A DNA stretch of 64,000 nt from Rhodococcus sp. IEGM 1379 (lineage in GTDB: Bacteria > Actinomycetota > Actinomycetes > Mycobacteriales > Mycobacteriaceae). The stretch lies in assembly GCF_030056815.1 (NCBI RefSeq), contig NZ_JASHKR010000015.1, forward strand, positions 1 through 64,000. Reading direction: 5' to 3'. The notes below the pieces were generated by a model. That model was given only the letters and a program-made list of their open reading frames with translations. It ran no database searches and had not been told where the DNA came from. Numbering within the stretch: position 1 is the first letter of the stretch; every line of letters starts with the position of its first letter. Of this stretch, positions 50,058 through 58,775 are shown in pieces. A program made the translations under genes and the position numbers.

Positions 50058-52600
50058 CACAGCCTCGGGTCAACAGGTTCCGATTCGAGCGCCAGCACCG
50101 CAAACACTGCCTGATGAGCGCGCCACAACGGTTCGCGCTCAACGAGCCGCGACACTGCTTCCATCCCAAGTGCGTACTCACGCAGTGCCATTGACTGTTT
50201 GTGCCCGAGGTTGCGGTTGCGCAAACGTGTGAGCGTCGACGGCTCCAGATAGTCGGCTCCGTAGATCAACCGCAGATACTCTCGCCCACGAACTTTGATC
50301 CCGGGTTGGACTCGTGCGTTGTACCCTCGTGGTCCGTAGATCTGATTCGCAAGGGGTTTCACGACCATCCCCTCCCCACCGGCGTCAGTGAGCGAATCCC
50401 ACCACTTGGTCGCCTGGGAGACGGATTCTTCCGAATCGAGTTCGACAACGACGCGACGTGTGGCGGCGAATCGATTTGGATCCGCTGCGACCAATCGATC
50501 CGCAACTGCGAGGTGCCAGTCGTGGTCGCGTTCGCCGTACGCCTGCCCTTCCGTGGCAAGGATTTGGAATGGCGCGACGCGGACACCGTCCAACCCGTTG
50601 GTGGGCCACACGTACTGCCGGTACGCCTCGCTGAATCGCTCGATGCTGGTCGCTCTGTCCGACGTCAGTTCCGAAAGCTCCGACACGTCCAGCCCTCGGG
50701 ATGCTGCCTGCGACAACACACTTGCCCGGGCACTGAGGTCAGTCCGGCCTGCTGCTCCGACAGCCGCATACTGATCACGCAGCAGCCCTTCAGCTTTGAC
50801 GTTCCAAGGCAGCAGCTCACAATCGAGCAGTATCCAGTCTGTTCCCAGCTCTTCCCAGACTCCGGCCGTCGTAAGCGCCGCGGCGATACCATCCAGCAGT
50901 TGCCGGGTGAGGTCGTCGTCGAAGAACTGACGGCCCGTTCGGGTATGCACCATTCCTGTGAGTGAATCCGGGGCGTCGAATCGCTCACGCGCAACTGAGG
51001 CGTCACGGCACACGAGCACAACAGCACGCGATCCCATGTGCTTCTCTTCGCAGATCACGGTATTGATCCCGGCACTTCTGTACGCCTCGAACGCCGTCGA
51101 CGGATGTTCCAGGTAGTCATCGAATTGCGATGTCGCGCAAGGTGCCATCGTGGGCGGTAGGTACCGCAACCACTGCGGCGCCACAGCAAATCGGCTCATC
51201 ACTTCCAATGCACCAGCCGCGTATTCGGGGCGAACGGAGACGCGTCCCCGCAACGCGGTTTCGACGCCGGTGGTATCAAGCACGTCGGCCAGATCCAGAA
51301 CATCCGGCGCGCGGGTCGGCGGCGCCAACGGCACAACCGGCTGGTACCAGACCTGCTCAGCCGGAACCGATACGAGCTCACGCTCCGGGTATCGCAGAGC
51401 AGTCAGTGCTCCACCGAACACGCATCCCGTGTCGAGGCATGCGGTGTTGTTGACCCACTCCACCTGATGAACCGGCGTGTGCCCGTAAAGAACCATGGCC
51501 GCTCCACGGTAGTCGTCAGCCCACGGATACCGCACCGGCAAGCCGAATTCGTCGGTCTCACCAGTAGTATCGCCGTACAGCGCAAAGCTCCGCACCCGGC
51601 CGGAGGCACGATTGTGGTAATCCTCCTTCAGACCGGCATGCGCGACCACAAGCTTTCCGTCGTCGAGAACCAGGTGAGCAACCAGACCGTCGCAGAAGTC
51701 CACGACGTCTCGCCGGAACTCTGTCGACTCCGCAGCCAGCTGTTCGAGAGTCTCGGCCAGTCCATGACTTGTCGTCACCTTCTTGCCTCGCAAGGCTTTC
51801 ACGAGTTTGTTTTCGTGGTTTCCCGGCACGGCAAGCGCGTGACCGGCAGCAACCATCCCCATGACGAGGCGAAGTACGCCCACCGAGTCCGGCCCGCGAT
51901 CCACGTAGTCGCCGAGGAAGAGCGCCGTCCTTCCCTGAGGCGGCACAGCATCTTTCGGTGCTCCGTCGGCACCGTATTCGATGGAGTAGCCGAGCTTTGT
52001 CAGGAGCGATTCCAATTCGCTTCGGCAGCCGTGGATATCGCCGATGACGTCGAACGGACCGTTGTTCGTTCGCAGATCGCTGCGCAGTGGCCGACGCACG
52101 AACTCGGCCTCGGAGATCGCGTCCTCCCCACTGAGCACGTGAACGGTACGGAACCCCTCCTTGCCGAGCCCTCGGAGCGAGCGATTCAACTGCTGGTGCT
52201 GACGCCTGATGACGTCACGTCCGAACGCGCGATCCGGGCGAGCCTCGTTACGCGCGGAGCACACCGATTCGGGAACATCGAGCACTATCGCAACGGGAAG
52301 AACGTCGTGGTCACGTGCCAGCGCGATGAGCCGCTTGCGGGCGGCAGGCTGAACATTGGTTGCGTCGACAACCGTGAACCGGCCACGACGCAAACGCTTG
52401 GAGGCAACCAGTTCGAGCACCTCGAAGGCGTCGGTCGTTGCGCCCTGTGAATTCGGATCATCGCTGACCCAGGCCCGGAACTGGTCGCTCGAGAGTGTCT
52501 CGTGTGGACCGAAGTGATGTGCGGCAAACGTCGACTTCCCGGAGCCACTGACGCCGATCAGCACAACCAGTGCGAGGTCGGGTATCTCGTAAACCGTCAT
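50057..52600 (-). CDS. pnkp: Polynucleotide kinase-phosphatase-ligase
   Basis: A trifunctional RNA-repair enzyme of 847 residues. Kinase (about 1-165): P-loop 'GVSGSGKST' heals 5' ends. Phosphatase (about 180-440): calcineurin-like motifs 'GDIHGC', 'GDYVDRGPD', 'GNHENK', 'HAGL' and 'YGHTPVH' heal 3' ends. Ligase (about 470-847): adenylation motif 'CEEKHMGSRAV' seals. Clostridial Pnkp works with Hen1, the next gene upstream, which overlaps by 4 bp (ATGA). Confidence 0.95.
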   Translation of the reverse strand: MTVYEIPDLALVVLIGVSGSGKSTFAAHHFGPHETLSSDQFRAWVSDDPNSQGATTDAFEVLELVASKRLRRGRFTVVDATNVQPAARKRLIALARDHDVLPVAIVLDVPESVCSARNEARPDRAFGRDVIRRQHQQLNRSLRGLGKEGFRTVHVLSGEDAISEAEFVRRPLRSDLRTNNGPFDVIGDIHGCRSELESLLTKLGYSIEYGADGAPKDAVPPQGRTALFLGDYVDRGPDSVGVLRLVMGMVAAGHALAVPGNHENKLVKALRGKKVTTSHGLAETLEQLAAESTEFRRDVVDFCDGLVAHLVLDDGKLVVAHAGLKEDYHNRASGRVRSFALYGDTTGETDEFGLPVRYPWADDYRGAAMVLYGHTPVHQVEWVNNTACLDTGCVFGGALTALRYPERELVSVPAEQVWYQPVVPLAPPTRAPDVLDLADVLDTTGVETALRGRVSVRPEYAAGALEVMSRFAVAPQWLRYLPPTMAPCATSQFDDYLEHPSTAFEAYRSAGINTVICEEKHMGSRAVVLVCRDASVARERFDAPDSLTGMVHTRTGRQFFDDDLTRQLLDGIAAALTTAGVWEELGTDWILLDCELLPWNVKAEGLLRDQYAAVGAAGRTDLSARASVLSQAASRGLDVSELSELTSDRATSIERFSEAYRQYVWPTNGLDGVRVAPFQILATEGQAYGERDHDWHLAVADRLVAADPNRFAATRRVVVELDSEESVSQATKWWDSLTDAGGEGMVVKPLANQIYGPRGYNARVQPGIKVRGREYLRLIYGADYLEPSTLTRLRNRNLGHKQSMALREYALGMEAVSRLVEREPLWRAHQAVFAVLALESEPVDPRL

Positions 52601-54000
52601 GTCGTGCCTACCTCCTTCTTGAAGATCGCCATCTGCGTCGGGCCGCCCAAAGTGGGATCAACTGATCCGACAAAACTGAATTGCACCGAATATCCGTGGG
52701 CCGTAGCGATGTCGGCGGCCCACTCCTCGAATTGAGCTCGCGAGAACTCGAACCGGTGATCCGGGTGGCGGAACTCTCCCTCGCCCAGCGCCGGATACAG
52801 CGCGTTGTAGTCGGAGTTCGGCGTCGTCAGCAGAACTACCTGCGGGGCTGCGTCAGCGAAGACCGATCGCACTAATGCCGGCAGGCGCGTGGCATCGACG
52901 TGCTCGACCACCTCCATGAGAACTGCGGCATCAAATCCTTTGAGCCGCGAGTCGCGATAGGTCGCCGACGACTGCATCAGCGACACACGTTCACGTTGAA
53001 AATCGGATAGTTCGGCGAGTTTCAACCGGCGATCTGCGCGGGCAAGTTCGCGAGCACTGACGTCGATACCGACCAGTCGATCGAACTGAGCATGCGGCAT
53101 GAGGGCTTCGATGAGCTTGCCTTCGCCACATCCGATGTCGACTACGCGTCGAACGTGCAACTGGCGCAACGCTTCGACGACGGCTTCGGTTCGCAAACGC
53201 GCCAGCGGCGGTTCCGGACGCGGAAGCTCGTCCACAGGTTCCGCAGCGTCGGGAACAAGCCTGTCGACGACGGACTCCACCAAGTCACGTTGGCGTGCCA
53301 GGTAGCGGGACATGATCAACGACGCCTCGGGATGCGTCGCCAACCATTCGCCGGCGACACGTACGAGTTTGTCGGCCTCGTCGGATCCAACCCAGTAGTG
53401 CTTGACGTCGTCGAGAACCGGCAGCAAGACGTACAGGTGCCGGAGGGCGCTCTGCACCGTATGTTCCCCGGTAAGCGTGAGCGAGACGAAGTTGGAATCG
53501 CCCCAGTCCGGCAGATGAGGGTCGAGCGGTACCGGAACCGCCGTCACGTCCCACCCGAGTGGTTCGAACAGCCGACGTGGCAAGTCGGTATCGCCGCCCA
53601 CCGGAACTACCGGGACCGAAACCGTCAGCGCCAGTTCGGCATCCACAAGCTCGGGATGCGAAGTGCACGTCCCGGCCAAAGCGGTCCGAAAGAGTTTGGA
53701 CAGCGCCACGGCCAGGATGGACGACGCCGCATACGGACGATCGTTGACGTATTGCCCCAGCGCAAAGCTGTCATTGCCTTTCCCTCGCCGAGACCTGTTC
53801 TGCACCAATTCGATTGGGTCAACGTCGACGATCAGGGCAACTGTCGTCTCCTCCGGGCCGACATTCGGATACAACACCGTTGCTTTACCGACGGACAAAT
53901 CGAACGTCTGTACCTTGTCGGGGTGTTTGTGCAGAAGAAAACTCAACGCAGTGGCATCGGGGAACCGCGAGGTTGGCGTGGACGTCAGGGTGAGCAGCAC
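52597..54000 (-). CDS. hen1: 3'-terminal RNA ribose 2'-O-methyltransferase Hen1
   Basis: Methylates the 3'-terminal ribose before sealing so that the repaired junction resists recutting. The 467-residue protein has the bacterial N-terminal ligase-activating domain (1-240) and a C-terminal methyltransferase domain: SAM motif 'VVDIGCGEGKL' (about 290) and the metal-binding 'EVVEHVD', followed by 'LLTTPNSDYN'. Starts with GTG at 54000. It heads the hen1-pnkp-orf operon. Confidence 0.95.
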   Translation of the reverse strand: MLLTLTSTPTSRFPDATALSFLLHKHPDKVQTFDLSVGKATVLYPNVGPEETTVALIVDVDPIELVQNRSRRGKGNDSFALGQYVNDRPYAASSILAVALSKLFRTALAGTCTSHPELVDAELALTVSVPVVPVGGDTDLPRRLFEPLGWDVTAVPVPLDPHLPDWGDSNFVSLTLTGEHTVQSALRHLYVLLPVLDDVKHYWVGSDEADKLVRVAGEWLATHPEASLIMSRYLARQRDLVESVVDRLVPDAAEPVDELPRPEPPLARLRTEAVVEALRQLHVRRVVDIGCGEGKLIEALMPHAQFDRLVGIDVSARELARADRRLKLAELSDFQRERVSLMQSSATYRDSRLKGFDAAVLMEVVEHVDATRLPALVRSVFADAAPQVVLLTTPNSDYNALYPALGEGEFRHPDHRFEFSRAQFEEWAADIATAHGYSVQFSFVGSVDPTLGGPTQMAIFKKEVGTT

Positions 54001-54060
54001 CAGGCGACTGTATCCCGCGACCGGGAGCCCGGGCCTCCGAATTACCGTGGTCCGTCGCCT

Positions 54061-55083
54061 TCAGAACAAGGTCAGCGCAGTCCCGGCACCCACGAGTTCA
54101 CGTTCGATACGCTGCGCCGGGGCAACGCGATGGCTGGATTGCCCGCCTAATCCGTGCCGTTCCACCAACGGATCCACACGCTTCTTCAACCACTGCTTGT
54201 ACTCCGGCGTGACGTAAGCACCCCGCCCGTACAGCTCACGGTATCGACGAATCAGCGCGGGATGTTCCTCAGCGAGCAAGTTCAGAAACCACCCGCGAGT
54301 ACTCCCCCGCAGGTGCATCGGGAAGACCGTCACCCCGGTAGCACCGGCCTCGGCAAGTGCGGCAAAAAGTCCGTCGAGGTGTTCGTTGGAATCCGTGAGA
54401 AACGGGATGACCGGCGCGACCATCACGTTGCAGGAGAATCCGGCGTCGGTGATTGCCCTGATCATCTCCAGGCGAGCGCGTGGCGACGGCGTGCCAGGTT
54501 CGATCTGCTTCTGCAGGACGGGATCATTGATAGCCAGCGAGACTCCGATTCCGACGTCGACCTGCGTGGCAGCCATTTTCAGCAGCGGCAAATCCCGTCG
54601 CAGCAGTGTTCCCTTGGTGAGGATCGAGAACGGCGTACCGGATTCGGTCAACGCACGAATGATGCCGGGCATCAACCGGTAACGCCCCTCCGCACGCTGA
54701 TACGGATCGGTATTGCTCCCCAATGCAACCGACTCGTGCTTCCACGACTTTCGCGCCAGTTCCTTGCGGAGGACGGCAGCGATATTGGTCTTCACCACTA
54801 CCTGCGAATCAAAGTCATGACCGGCATCGAGGTCGAGATATTCGTGGCTGGGCCTGGCAAAACAATATCGACACGCATGGGAACAGCCACGAAAAGCGTT
54901 GACGGTGAAGCTGAATGGAAGAGTGGACTCCTCAGGCAACTTGTTGAGGGCGCTCTTGCACAGCACTTCGTGGAACGTGATGCCCTCGAACTCCGGCGTC
55001 TGGACCGAACGCACCAAACCAGCGCGCTCGAGCCCCGGCAACGCTCCGTCGTCCGCATCCAGCGATTGACCCGACCACCTCAT
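54061..55083 (-). CDS. Rv2578c-family radical SAM protein
   Basis: A 340-residue radical SAM protein of the SPL/Rv2578c group with the [4Fe-4S] motif 'CSHACRYC' near residue 67 and the barrel segments 'SILTKGTLLRRDLPLL' and 'VDVGIGVSLAINDP'. Related proteins resemble spore photoproduct lyase and are often near DNA-repair genes. Its promoter region carries a LexA-like box at 55092-55107. It precedes hen1 by 60 bp on the same strand. Confidence 0.88.
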   Translation of the reverse strand: MRWSGQSLDADDGALPGLERAGLVRSVQTPEFEGITFHEVLCKSALNKLPEESTLPFSFTVNAFRGCSHACRYCFARPSHEYLDLDAGHDFDSQVVVKTNIAAVLRKELARKSWKHESVALGSNTDPYQRAEGRYRLMPGIIRALTESGTPFSILTKGTLLRRDLPLLKMAATQVDVGIGVSLAINDPVLQKQIEPGTPSPRARLEMIRAITDAGFSCNVMVAPVIPFLTDSNEHLDGLFAALAEAGATGVTVFPMHLRGSTRGWFLNLLAEEHPALIRRYRELYGRGAYVTPEYKQWLKKRVDPLVERHGLGGQSSHRVAPAQRIERELVGAGTALTLF

Positions 55084-55091
55084 AACCCAAG

Positions 55092-55107
55092 TCGAACACT
55101 TGTTCTA
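55092..55107. promoter_or_regulatory. LexA SOS-box-like site
   Basis: TCGAAC-N4-GTTCTA matches the actinobacterial SOS box TCGAAC-N4-GTTCGA at 11 of 12 fixed positions and lies nine bases upstream of the radical SAM start. Confidence 0.65.
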
Positions 55108-55128
55108 GGATATGTCAATCGCTCGAGT

Positions 55129-57285
55129 TCAAGAACTTGTCAGAATGACGAGCTTCTGGGTCGCACGGGTCATCGCGACATACCGATCGACTGCTCCTTC
55201 GATGCCGGTGCCGAACGAATTCGGGTCGATGAGTACAACCAGGTCGAACTCGAGCCCCTTCGCGAGTTCCGGGGTCAACGACCGGACACGAGACGTCCCA
55301 CCGCGGTAATCTTCGGCGCCGATGAGGCAGGCAATCCCTTCCGAATTCTCGGCAAGCCACGAATCGAGGATCGAACCCAGTTCCGAAACCGGGCCATGTT
55401 CGACGGGGATGCCGCTGATCCGGACGGAGGTCGGGACGTTGGCGTCCGGAAGCGCGGCCCGGATAACCGGCTCGGCTTCTGTCATAACCTCTTCCGGCGT
55501 CCGGTAGTTGATGTTCAGGGAAGCCTGATTGATCCGGTCGAGTCCAACCCGCTCGAGCCGTTCCTTCCACGACTCCCTGAACCCGTGCCGAGCCTGTGCT
55601 CGATCGCCGACGATGGTGAAACTCCGGGACGGGCAGCGGAGCAGCAACATCTGCCACTCCGCGTCGGTCAACTCCTGCGCTTCGTCCACGACGATGTGCG
55701 CAAACGGGCCGGCAAGGCGGTCCGGGTCGGCGTCTGGCAGTGAAGCTTCGTCGACCAGCATTTCCTGCAGGTCCTGCTGCCGCAGCTGCGTCATCAAACC
55801 TTCGCCATCGCTGTAGACATCCGACGCGATCAGATCATCGATGACGCTGGACCGCTGCTCCCGCTCGGCGGCAACAGCGGCGATACGGCGCTGGTGACGT
55901 CGCGACGCCTCCGGGTCCCCGAGCCGCTGCCGCGCTGCGTCCAGAAGCGGAAGATCGGACACGGTCCACTGTTTGGTATCGGCGCGTTGCAACTTCCGAA
56001 CGTCCGCCAAGCTGAGCCAGGGAGCACACGTGCGCAAGTAAGCGGGAACCGACCACAGGTCGCCGACGAGGTCGGCTGCTTCGACGAGCGTCCACGCATT
56101 CTCGAGCGCCTTACGTAGCTCATCGCTGCGCAGCAACAATTTTCGGAGTTGACTGGTCGGAGCGGCCCGGCACTTATCCGTCAGGATCGTGAGCAACAGG
56201 TCCCAAATCTGTTCGCGCGCTTCGTTGTGCGGTGTACCCGGGTCCGGGGCTCCGAACGCCTCGGCCCAGTCGTCGGCGCTCAGCCAGATATCGGCCCAGT
56301 CGGTCTCAACCGTCATTCCCACGGTCGGCGGCTGTTCGTAGAACCTCACGGCGGTCTCGATCGCCTTCACCATGTCCGCGGACGACTTCAGACGGGCCAC
56401 CTCCGGATCGGTCTCCATCGTTGCGCCGGCGCCCTCGTCGACAAGGTCACGCACAGTGCACAGCTGCACACTGTCCTCACCGAGGCTGGGCAGGACGTCC
56501 GCGACATAGGCGAGGTAAGGCTCGTGCGGACCGACGAACAGCACGCCGTGGCGCAGTCGTGCGTCGGAGTACAGCAGGTACGCGGTGCGATGCAACGCGA
56601 CGACAGTTTTGCCCGTACCCGGACCGCCGTCGACGACGAGCGCGCCACGCGAGCCTTCGCGGATGATGGCGTCCTGGTCGGATGCGATGGTCCCGAGCAC
56701 GTCTCGCATTCGTGCTGACCGGCTACTGCCCAGGCTGGCGATGAATGCCGACTGGTCGTCGAGCGCGGCCGATTCCTCGAACCCGATCAGTCCGTCGGCG
56801 GAGAACACCTCGTCCCAGTAATCGCTGATCCGCGCCCCGCTCGATTGCCCCAGGCTCCAGCGGTACCGGCGACGACGCGCCAGGCCCATCGGGTTGGCGT
56901 GGGTCGCCCCGAAGAAGGTTTCGGCCGCCGGCGAGCGCCAGTCGACAAGCAGTGGGTTTCCCGCACGGTCAAGGAGGCCTTGACGCCCGATGTACACAGG
57001 TTCGGGACTGTCCGAGGTCACGATGTGCCCGAGGCACAGGTCGACACCGAATCGACGAAGGGTGCGCAACTGGGAACTGAGCTGATGGACCATCAAGTCG
57101 CGCTCCATGACTTCCTGGCCCAAGCGGCGAGGTGCCTTACGTTCGGTATCGATACGTTCGGTCAGGTCGGTCATGGCCCGCTCGAGGTTCTCGGCGATGG
57201 CCGAGAAGTGCTCCTCGTCGCGGGCGATCAGAACCGGATCAGCCTTGCGCGCGAGTTGGTCGGGAAGGTCGAACACACTGTTCAT
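55129..57285 (-). CDS. helR: RNA polymerase recycling motor ATPase, HelR-like
   Basis: A 718-residue UvrD/Rep-fold ATPase of the HelD/HelR group. Walker A 'DGGPGTGKTVVALHR' near residue 215, Walker B 'HIVVDEAQEL' near 530, and 'VAMTRATQKL' at the C-terminus. HelR dislodges rifamycin-bound RNA polymerase in actinobacteria. ATG at 57285 gives the family start 'MNSVFDLPDQLARKADP'; the frame is open to ATG 57327. A candidate rifamycin-associated element is at 57344-57360. Confidence 0.88.
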   Translation of the reverse strand: MNSVFDLPDQLARKADPVLIARDEEHFSAIAENLERAMTDLTERIDTERKAPRRLGQEVMERDLMVHQLSSQLRTLRRFGVDLCLGHIVTSDSPEPVYIGRQGLLDRAGNPLLVDWRSPAAETFFGATHANPMGLARRRRYRWSLGQSSGARISDYWDEVFSADGLIGFEESAALDDQSAFIASLGSSRSARMRDVLGTIASDQDAIIREGSRGALVVDGGPGTGKTVVALHRTAYLLYSDARLRHGVLFVGPHEPYLAYVADVLPSLGEDSVQLCTVRDLVDEGAGATMETDPEVARLKSSADMVKAIETAVRFYEQPPTVGMTVETDWADIWLSADDWAEAFGAPDPGTPHNEAREQIWDLLLTILTDKCRAAPTSQLRKLLLRSDELRKALENAWTLVEAADLVGDLWSVPAYLRTCAPWLSLADVRKLQRADTKQWTVSDLPLLDAARQRLGDPEASRRHQRRIAAVAAEREQRSSVIDDLIASDVYSDGEGLMTQLRQQDLQEMLVDEASLPDADPDRLAGPFAHIVVDEAQELTDAEWQMLLLRCPSRSFTIVGDRAQARHGFRESWKERLERVGLDRINQASLNINYRTPEEVMTEAEPVIRAALPDANVPTSVRISGIPVEHGPVSELGSILDSWLAENSEGIACLIGAEDYRGGTSRVRSLTPELAKGLEFDLVVLIDPNSFGTGIEGAVDRYVAMTRATQKLVILTSS

Positions 57286-57343
57286 CGTCAACTGCCATTT
57301 CCTTGAATTGCGGCCTAGGCCAGCCATTCTGCGGCACCACCCC

Positions 57344-57360
57344 GGCCTTGCCGCAAGTCC
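57344..57360 (-). promoter_or_regulatory. Candidate rifamycin-associated element (RAE)
   Basis: On the minus strand the sequence is GGACTTGCGGCAAGGCC, an inverted repeat around one central base (CTTGC-G-GCAAG) with one mismatch in the outer arms. As I remember it, this is the core of the rifamycin-associated element found before rifamycin-inactivating and helR genes. It is in the expected place, upstream of helR. Confidence 0.7.
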
Positions 57361-57431
57361 ACCAGTGCGCTATAAATTGAAAGTGGAAAGGGTTGCGAAC
57401 CCGCCCTTCCCGGTCTGGCAGAATCTGGACA

Positions 57432-57797
57432 ATGTCGAACAGAATCAACATCTCGTCCGGTTCCGAATGGGAACCCAAGATCGGTTACTCGCGCGCCGTC
57501 CGCATCGGCAACCAGGTCGCAGTATCCGGCACAACCGCCCCCGGCGAAACCCTCGAGGACCAGACTCGTGCGGCACTCGAAACAATCAAGTCGTCGCTCG
57601 AAGAAGCGGGTGCGACTCTCGGCGATGTCATCCGCACCCGCATGTACCTGCGCGATATGTCGCAGTGGGAGCAGGCTGCACTCGCGCACGGCGAGGTCTT
57701 CGGCGATATCCGTCCGGCCACCACGATTCTCGAGGTCAGCTCGCTGATCGATCCCGCTCTGCTCATCGAAATCGAAGCCGACGCAGTCCTGAGCTGA
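57432..57797 (+). CDS. RidA family protein
   Basis: A 121-residue YjgF/YER057c/UK114 protein. RidA members hydrolyse reactive enamine/imine intermediates. It has 'GYSRAVRIGNQVAVSGTTAP', 'LGDVIRTRMYLRDMSQWEQA' and the catalytic-type Arg in 'IRTRMYL', but the C-terminus ends 'LLIEIEADAVLS', typical. ATG at 57432 gives 'MSNRINISSG'. It is divergent from helR. Confidence 0.88.
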   Translation: MSNRINISSGSEWEPKIGYSRAVRIGNQVAVSGTTAPGETLEDQTRAALETIKSSLEEAGATLGDVIRTRMYLRDMSQWEQAALAHGEVFGDIRPATTILEVSSLIDPALLIEIEADAVLS

Positions 57798-57841
57798 TCG
57801 TTCACCCAGCACCACTGAGTGAACGAGCCTAGTGTGAGCGG

Positions 57842-58735
57842 ATGAAATCGAGTCGGTTCACACCGCTGGCAATCGCACTCGGCATCTCGATCACTCTCCT
57901 CTCGCCCGGTTTCGCAACAGCGGAACCGGGCGAGAGTCTTTCGGTCGCCTGTGGAACTCCGTTGGCTCCCGGCGACGTCGCGAGAATTGCCGACCTCAGC
58001 GATGTCACAACCCTGCGCGGCGAAGGCCTCGAACGCCTGGAAACAGCCGTCGAACGCCATCACCAGATCACGACAATCCTTGTTTCCCATCATGATTGGC
58101 GCGGCTTGTTCTCGATCGGCCTCGACGCCGTCGAACACGACGCTGTCATGCCCCTGCAACGCGACCCCGCGTCGTTCGCCGATGCACAGTGGGCGCATTC
58201 GGTGAGTTACGAACTGCTTCGCCGCTATCTCGTCAACGTCCATGCCGAATTCACCGGTACCCCGACGGATCCCGCGTGGAGCAACTATTTTGCTTTGACA
58301 CGCCAATGCGGCGTCAGCCCAGCGCGAGTCGCCATGGCTGGATACAACGCGCACCTCACTGTCGACCTCGCACATGCCGTCGAAGCCTCCGGTACCCAGC
58401 CAGTCGACATCCCGGACTATTACAAGATCGTCGATTCCATTGCAGTCAAAGGTGGTTCAATTGTCACGGAGACCAAAACCGAGTACAACGCCGATCTGGG
58501 TCCGCTGTGGCGGTTCTACTTCCTCGGCGAAGGCCTCGACAAACTGGCCGGCACATCCGAACCGTCACAATTGCTCTTACGCGCCGCCGACAGCGGATAC
58601 AACACCATCACTTTGGCCAACGGATTCGCCCTACAGAATCCGCAGACCCGCGCCGGGACCGAACAGGAAATCGACTCGTTGTGGCGCACCACCGATACTG
58701 CCCTCGGCGTCCTCTCGCAGGTCGGCGGGCTGTAA
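57842..58735 (+). CDS. Exported DUF5995 family protein
   Basis: A 297-residue protein with a signal peptide ('LAIALGISITLLSPGFATAE') and the DUF5995 domain, marked by 'GYNAHLTVDLAHAVE' and 'FSIGLDAVEHDAV'. Function unknown; the conserved His and Asp residues suggest a metal-dependent enzyme. A 17-bp hairpin spans the end of the signal-peptide coding region. Confidence 0.8.
   Translation: MKSSRFTPLAIALGISITLLSPGFATAEPGESLSVACGTPLAPGDVARIADLSDVTTLRGEGLERLETAVERHHQITTILVSHHDWRGLFSIGLDAVEHDAVMPLQRDPASFADAQWAHSVSYELLRRYLVNVHAEFTGTPTDPAWSNYFALTRQCGVSPARVAMAGYNAHLTVDLAHAVEASGTQPVDIPDYYKIVDSIAVKGGSIVTETKTEYNADLGPLWRFYFLGEGLDKLAGTSEPSQLLLRAADSGYNTITLANGFALQNPQTRAGTEQEIDSLWRTTDTALGVLSQVGGL
57899..57936 (+). 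promoter_or_regulatory. Long hairpin inside the signal-peptide coding region
   Basis: Arms 57899-57915 and 57920-57936 pair over 17 bp with a single T-G pair and a 4-base loop, at codons 20-32 of the DUF5995 gene and about 100 bp after the ridA stop. It could pause ribosomes during export or end ridA transcription. Confidence 0.65.
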
Positions 58736-58775
58736 ACACCCACACTAAATCGGACATACCTGCAACAATGAGTCC

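Noticed and set aside
54154-55743. Long open frame of 529 codons on the plus strand
   Set aside because: It is antisense to the radical SAM and helR genes, both of which have complete motifs.
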